A DNA stretch of 64,000 nucleotides from NCBI GenBank assembly GCA_017964485.1, contig JAGCRW010000021.1, positions 1 to 64,000 of the forward strand, in the 5' to 3' direction. Of this stretch, positions 60,135 through 64,000 are shown piece after piece; the stretch's first letter is position 1, and every line of letters begins with the position of its first letter. The translations under genes were made by a program, and so were the position numbers. The notes below the pieces were generated by a model. The model did not search any database and was not told the DNA's origin. It was given only the letters and a program-made list of their open reading frames with translations. The DNA is from Muribaculaceae bacterium (lineage in GTDB: Bacteria > Bacteroidota > Bacteroidia > Bacteroidales > Muribaculaceae).

Positions 60135-61001
60135 TCACGATTTCCGTTCCTTGATGATGTTTATGATGCGCTTGGCGATGTGTGGCGCGGCATCGTTACG
60201 GCAGGGCGCGAAGCTGGGCCAGTCGTTGAAGTCGATGATTTTCACGTCACCGTCGGAGCCCACAATGCAGTCTCCGCCATAAATCTCGATATTCAGCTCG
60301 TCGGCAGCGTGGGAGCAGATGCTCTTAAGGTGCTTAACGTCAAACTTCAGGCCCTGCGACTTGCCGTTGATGGCTTCGTGGCCGTACTTGCTGTGACCAA
60401 AGTCTAATGGATAGAACCAGAAGAAATAGTTGGTTCCGCGTACGCCATAGAACTTGATGAGGTCGCCCACAAGGTGCACGTTGATGACGGCGCGCTTAAT
60501 GCCGCGCAAGAAGTACTCCTGAAGCACCTCTTGTGCCTCCTCGCTGTGACGCACATAGGACACGTCTTCCTTGTGCATGGCGTGGAAGTCGCCGCGCTTT
60601 ATCCAGCATCTTTGGAACCCGCTTTTTTCGAGTCGGTCTTTTACCACCTCGTCGGTGTTGACGATGATGCTGTCGGGGTAGGGTATTCCATTGCCCAGCA
60701 AGATGCGCGTCATGCGCTCGCGGGTGCAGTTCTCGATGCCGAAGCCCGAGTTGATAACCAGTTTCCCGTTATTTTCCAGTTTTTGCAGTTTTAGAATAGA
60801 GGAGTGTTCACGACACATGTTCACAATGATGTCTTCCTTGATATCGCTGTTGTTGAACTGCTCCTCGCTGTAGGTGTTGACGATGCACCCGCGCTTGCGC
60901 AGCTGCTCTGCCACCGCGTTGAAGATGGCTGTGTCGTTGCCAATGTGGTTGGGAGAGTAGGCTCCCGCCCTCATGATTCCTGCAATGTTGATATCGGCCA
61001 T
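60135..61001 (-). CDS. ATP-grasp-fold protein in the inositol-lipid cluster
   Basis: 288 residues. An N-terminal Rossmann-like part (about 1-95) leads into an ATP-grasp domain: RCWIKRGDFHAMHKEDVSYV (about 130-149, ATP-binding Lys), IKRAVINVHLVGDLIKFYGV and the metal site GGDCIVGSDGDVKIIDFNDW with Asp257 and Asn259. The IIDFNDWPSF ending recalls the VIDxNxFPG motif of inositol-tetrakisphosphate kinases, which share this fold. Whether it phosphorylates an inositol species, ligates an amino acid or does something else is unknown. It starts 21 bases downstream of the nucleotidyltransferase gene, so the two are tightly coupled. Confidence 0.82.
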   Translation of the reverse strand: MADINIAGIMRAGAYSPNHIGNDTAIFNAVAEQLRKRGCIVNTYSEEQFNNSDIKEDIIVNMCREHSSILKLQKLENNGKLVINSGFGIENCTRERMTRILLGNGIPYPDSIIVNTDEVVKDRLEKSGFQRCWIKRGDFHAMHKEDVSYVRHSEEAQEVLQEYFLRGIKRAVINVHLVGDLIKFYGVRGTNYFFWFYPLDFGHSKYGHEAINGKSQGLKFDVKHLKSICSHAADELNIEIYGGDCIVGSDGDVKIIDFNDWPSFAPCRNDAAPHIAKRIINIIKERKS

Positions 61002-61022
61002 ATTATATATATTAATGTGTGA

Positions 61023-61724
61023 TTATTTGCCGTTGATAAATGCTTGCGCCACCTCGATGTCGCTAGCGTGGTCCACATCGATGATTTTGTCGATGCTATA
61101 GGCCTTGAGTTTCATGCCAGCAGCGATAAGAGCCCGCTGGAAGTTGCGCATGCGCGAGATTCCCTTCTCAATGCAATCGTTGAGCACGGGAAACGCCTTG
61201 TCGGTCATGGCATATATGCCGCCAGAGACATACTTGGCGCCGTCGAACGGCTCGTCGCAGAAGGCTTTGATGTTCATGCATCGGTTCACATCCACGTAGA
61301 GCGGCTTTTCGTCCTCGATGAATGGTGTGACCGCCCACAGTCCGTCGTTGCGTGTGTCGGCCTCAAAGGCGGCGATGTATTTGGCGAAATCGTCCTCGCG
61401 GAAGATGGTATCGACAGTGGTAAGGCAGAACTTGCCGGGCTGCATAACCTTGCTAAGTTCCCAGAAACTGTGCATAGAGCTTGGCGTGGATTTCACGATT
61501 ACGTTGAGAGGGGCGTCAATCTCCACGTTGTCGAGGAAAAATCTCACCTCGGGCATGAAGTCGTTGATGATTACCGAGATGCTCTCGGCATTGCAGTGTG
61601 TGAATATGTTCATAAGCCGCAATATCATTGGCTCGCCATTGAGCTCAACTAGTGGTTTGGGTTTCTCAACGCCCTCTTGTGCCAACCTGGACCCTTCGCC
61701 AGCTGCTATTATCGCGTAATGCAT
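61023..61724 (-). CDS. Nucleotidyltransferase (NTP_transferase family)
   Basis: 233 residues. The N-terminal signature AIIAAGEGSRLAQEG (about 4-18) with EKPKPLVELNGEPM gives the GxGxRL...KPK nucleotide-binding loop; LTTVDTIFRED (about 101-111) is the metal-binding part. It activates a phosphorylated sugar or alcohol with CTP or another NTP. By context the acceptor may be inositol phosphate, as in CTP:inositol-1-phosphate cytidylyltransferases, or a head-group sugar. Complete; 63 bases downstream of pdxA on the same strand. Confidence 0.85.
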   Translation of the reverse strand: MHYAIIAAGEGSRLAQEGVEKPKPLVELNGEPMILRLMNIFTHCNAESISVIINDFMPEVRFFLDNVEIDAPLNVIVKSTPSSMHSFWELSKVMQPGKFCLTTVDTIFREDDFAKYIAAFEADTRNDGLWAVTPFIEDEKPLYVDVNRCMNIKAFCDEPFDGAKYVSGGIYAMTDKAFPVLNDCIEKGISRMRNFQRALIAAGMKLKAYSIDKIIDVDHASDIEVAQAFINGK

Positions 61725-61754
61725 TTTTAGTTTTGATTTTCTTCAGTATCTAGA

Positions 61755-61790
61755 ACTACTTAACACTTAAAACTTAACACTTGCCACTTA
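61755..61790. repeat. CTTAACACTTAAAACTTAAC junction repeat, copy 3
   Basis: Same family as 28414 and 59051. It lies between the nucleotidyltransferase gene and pdxA, and its last bases form the pdxA stop codon (61788-61790). Confidence 0.8.
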
Positions 61791-62900
61791 CCCAAGCGGT
61801 TCCTCATCTTCTATCTTGGTGAGGTCGAGGACCACGTTGTCCTTGCCCTTGTCGAAGTATAGCTTCTTGAGAGGGTTCTGGTACATCTCGTCAAAACTCT
61901 TGCGGTTGCGATAGATGTCGATAGCGGTGAAAATAGCGTGGCGCATCGACAGCTCACTGGCAATGCCTTGACCGGCAATATCGTAGCCTGTGCCGTGGTC
62001 GGGACTAGTGCGAACGTAGGGTAGGCCAGCAGTCACATTCACTCCCTCATTCATGGCGATGGTCTTGAATGGTGTGAGACCTTGGTCGTGATACATGGCA
62101 AGGACGCCGTCGAAGCGTTGATATTGGCTGCTGCCAAAGAACCCGTCGGCAGGGTAGGGACCAAAGCACAAGATTTGGTTCTCATTGGCCTCTTGGATGG
62201 CTGGCTCAATAATCTCTTTCTCTTCGTTTCCAATCACGCCGTTGTCGCCGCAGTGTGGGTTGAGACCGAGCACAGCGATGCGGGGTTTCTGGATGTTGAA
62301 ATCGCGCTGTAGCGAGTTGTTGAAGATGCGCAGTTTCTCTATGATGTCATCCTTGTTGATGCTCTCAGCCACTTTAGATATGGGGATATGAGTGGTTGCC
62401 AAAGCTACTCTTAGTTTGTCGCTGCACAGTATCATAAGGGCTTTTGCCCCATCGCCGAGACTGGCCTCCAGGTATTCGGTGTGGCCAGGGAAAGAGAACT
62501 CCTCGCTGTGGATATTGTCTTTGTTGATAGGGGCAGTGACGAGCACGTCAATGTCTCCCTTCTTGAGGTCACGCACTGCTGCTTCGAGTGCCAAAAACGC
62601 CGCTTTGCCGGCTTGCTTGCCAGGCTGGCCGAGTTCGATTTTCACCTCTTCGTTGATTATCTCCACAAGGTTCAATGTGCTCTCTTTCACATACCCTGCA
62701 TGGCGTGTGGTGTTGAGTTGGGTAGTCTGGATTCCCAGCGCCTTGCGGTGATAGTTCATTATTTTACTAGAACCATATACAATGGGTGTGCACAGCTCAA
62801 GGATGTCGTTGCTTGTGAAGCATTTCAAAATAACCTCATATCCCACGCCATTGGTGTCGCCTTGAGTGATGCCTATGCGTATTTTTCTTTCGTTACTCAT
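61788..62900 (-). CDS. pdxA: 4-hydroxythreonine-4-phosphate dehydrogenase
   Basis: 370 residues. It oxidises 4-phosphohydroxy-threonine in the DXP-dependent branch of pyridoxal phosphate synthesis. RIGITQGDTNGVGYEVILK (about 7-25), TAPINKDNI, FPGHTEYLEASLG (metal-binding His), NPHCGDNGVIGNEE and MYHDQGLTPFKTIA (metal-binding His) are all intact. Slightly longer than the E. coli enzyme (329 residues), as in other Bacteroidetes. First gene of the minus-strand run that continues into the inositol-lipid set. Confidence 0.95.
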   Translation of the reverse strand: MSNERKIRIGITQGDTNGVGYEVILKCFTSNDILELCTPIVYGSSKIMNYHRKALGIQTTQLNTTRHAGYVKESTLNLVEIINEEVKIELGQPGKQAGKAAFLALEAAVRDLKKGDIDVLVTAPINKDNIHSEEFSFPGHTEYLEASLGDGAKALMILCSDKLRVALATTHIPISKVAESINKDDIIEKLRIFNNSLQRDFNIQKPRIAVLGLNPHCGDNGVIGNEEKEIIEPAIQEANENQILCFGPYPADGFFGSSQYQRFDGVLAMYHDQGLTPFKTIAMNEGVNVTAGLPYVRTSPDHGTGYDIAGQGIASELSMRHAIFTAIDIYRNRKSFDEMYQNPLKKLYFDKGKDNVVLDLTKIEDEEPLG

Positions 62901-63075
62901 TGTGTCTCAAATTGTTATTTAATCTGCGGCAAACGTTTTTGCCATAAAAGTACAAAATAATCTGCTAAGTTACGGCATTTTTGTGAAATAGGCAATAATT
63001 AGGTGTGGTTTTTCGACTTTTGGCCTTTTTCACCAAAAAAAAAGCATAAAAGTGTTTTAGTTGTGATTTTATTAT

Positions 63076-63084
63076 TAATTTTGT
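63076..63084 (+). promoter_or_regulatory. Possible promoter of the dolichol-phosphate-mannose-synthase-like gene
   Basis: TAATTTTGT resembles the -7 box, 38 bases before the start. No convincing -33 box. Confidence 0.4.
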
Positions 63085-63122
63085 GGTTTAAACAATTAGT
63101 GTTTACCTAAAAAGCTTGTAAA

Positions 63123-63887
63123 ATGAGCGACAGTGTAGTTATTATCCCGACCTATAATGAGAAGGAGAATATCGAGGCGATCATCCGTGCGGTTCTGGCA
63201 CTCGAAGAGCAGCATCGATTTGACGTGCTGGTGATTGATGATAACAGCCCCGACGGCACCGCCAGTATTGTGGAGCGCCTAATAGAGGAGATTCCTGACC
63301 GCATTAACATCGTGAAGCGTTCGGGGAAACTCGGACTGGGCACTGCCTATATCGCGGGTTTCAAATGGGCGCTGGAGAAAGGGTATGACTATATCATCGA
63401 GATGGATGCCGACTTCTCGCACCGTCCTGAAGACCTTATACCGTTGCAGCGCGCCTGTGCTGAGGAAGGCGCCGACGTGTCGGTGGGTTCGCGCTACATT
63501 TCGGGCGTGAACGTGGTGAACTGGCCTATGGGCAGAGTGCTGATGAGTTACTACGCGTCGGCCTACGTGCGCATAGTCACAGGCATAAAGGTGCGCGACA
63601 CCACGGCGGGTTTTGTGTGCTACAAGCGCGAGGTGCTTGAGGCTATCAACCTCGACGCGGTGGAGTTTAAGGGATATGCCTTCCAGATAGAGATGAAGTT
63701 CACCGCCTATAAGATGAGCTTTGTCATCAAGGAAGTGCCCATTGTGTTCATCAACCGCGTGCTCGGCACGAGCAAGATGAGCGGCGGCATCTTCAGCGAG
63801 GCACTCTTCGGCGTGATAAAACTCCGCTGGCAGAGCATCTTCAACAAAGACCGCTTCAAGCGTCAAACGGCAAAAGTTTCAAACTGA
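63123..63887 (+). CDS. Polyprenol-phosphate mannosyltransferase-like glycosyltransferase (GT2)
   Basis: 254 residues, close to dolichol-phosphate mannose synthase (Dpm1-type). VVIIPTYNEKENIEAIIRAV (about 5-24), VLVIDDNSPDGTA (about 36-48), the metal site EMDADFSHRPEDL (about 94-106) and GSRYISGVNVVNWPMGR are signatures. It moves mannose or another hexose from a GDP or UDP donor to a polyprenyl phosphate at the membrane, for later use outside the cytoplasm. No C-terminal membrane domain. Divergent from pdxA; the dehydrogenase gene follows after 61 bases. Confidence 0.9.
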   Translation: MSDSVVIIPTYNEKENIEAIIRAVLALEEQHRFDVLVIDDNSPDGTASIVERLIEEIPDRINIVKRSGKLGLGTAYIAGFKWALEKGYDYIIEMDADFSHRPEDLIPLQRACAEEGADVSVGSRYISGVNVVNWPMGRVLMSYYASAYVRIVTGIKVRDTTAGFVCYKREVLEAINLDAVEFKGYAFQIEMKFTAYKMSFVIKEVPIVFINRVLGTSKMSGGIFSEALFGVIKLRWQSIFNKDRFKRQTAKVSN

Positions 63888-63948
63888 TTATCTATCTCAG
63901 GCACACTAATTAAACGAAATAAAAATAATTCCCATTAATATAGCAATC

Positions 63949-64000
63949 ATGAAAATTATTGTTCTAGACGGATATGTGGGCAATCCAGGCGACTTGTCGT
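63949..64000 (+). CDS. D-2-hydroxyacid dehydrogenase, N-terminal fragment (cut by window edge)
   Basis: Only 17 codons are visible: MKIIVLDGYVGNPGDLS. This matches the opening of the Bacteroidetes D-2-hydroxyacid (glycerate-type) dehydrogenases, which commonly begin MKIVVLDGYTLNPGDLSW. Everything else, including the NAD-binding and catalytic parts, is outside the window. Confidence 0.7.
   Translation, partial: MKIIVLDGYVGNPGDLS

Overview
The window comes from a member of the Bacteroidales, probably a gut commensal related to Muribaculaceae, Prevotellaceae or Bacteroidaceae; the sequence does not settle the family. The pointers are promoters of the Bacteroidetes form (TTTG, about 19-21 bases, then TAnnTTTGC), typical Bacteroidales gene families (DUF4105, LTA-synthase-like sulfatase fold, FISUMP and dockerin proteins, S41 protease next to coaD and parE), a family of C-terminal tails resembling sorting domains, and an inositol-lipid gene cluster. 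No phage, integrase, transposase, rRNA or CRISPR array was seen. There is one tRNA (Lys, anticodon TTT).

Layout. 1-6.6 kb is a minus-strand run: glyA (cut by the window edge), a short-chain fatty acid transporter, a LOG-family protein, two flavoprotein-like split-barrel enzymes and small hypotheticals. 6.8-11.8 kb, plus strand: rmuC, an SGNH hydrolase, a tiny secreted tail-like protein and an LTA-synthase-like membrane enzyme. 12.0-18.2 kb, minus strand, is one 2044-residue secreted repeat protein. 18.6-26.6 kb, plus strand: a DUF4105 (Lnb-like) membrane protein, a secreted protein, cardiolipin synthase, a GHL10-type glycosidase and fabG. 26.6-28.4 kb is an RluA-type pseudouridine synthase carrying an in-frame repeat insertion. 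28.6-36.6 kb: a dockerin/FISUMP protein, then parE-coaD-S41 protease-ABC exporter. 36.7-41.6 kb, minus strand: mltG, a secreted protein, a PAS protein and a class-I glutamine-amidotransferase-like hydrolase. 41.8-44.4 kb: two secreted proteins. 44.6-51.0 kb, minus strand: inositol-monophosphatase family enzyme, Lrp regulator, and a starch pair (CBM26 protein and GH13 amylase), both ending in dockerins. 51.3-53.5 kb, plus strand: argR, an ArgC relative without its catalytic cysteine, ssb and tRNA-Lys. 53.5-64 kb: glycosyltransferase, B12-type radical SAM enzyme, small proteins, then a set fitting inositol phospholipid synthesis (myo-inositol-phosphate synthase, HAD phosphatase, CDP-alcohol phosphatidyltransferase, ATP-grasp protein, nucleotidyltransferase), pdxA, a dolichol-phosphate-mannose-synthase-like enzyme and the start of a D-2-hydroxyacid dehydrogenase.

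Themes. Several exported proteins end either in a shared ~40-residue tail or in a dockerin, never both, which suggests two alternative C-terminal address tags. Intergenic DNA holds several families of small repeats: a MITE-like element in three copies, short-period direct repeats at gene junctions, and clusters of mini-hairpins. The points most worth following up are the ArgC pseudo-enzyme beside ArgR, the ATP-grasp protein inside the inositol-lipid cluster, the MITE-like family, and the repeat inserted in frame in the pseudouridine synthase.
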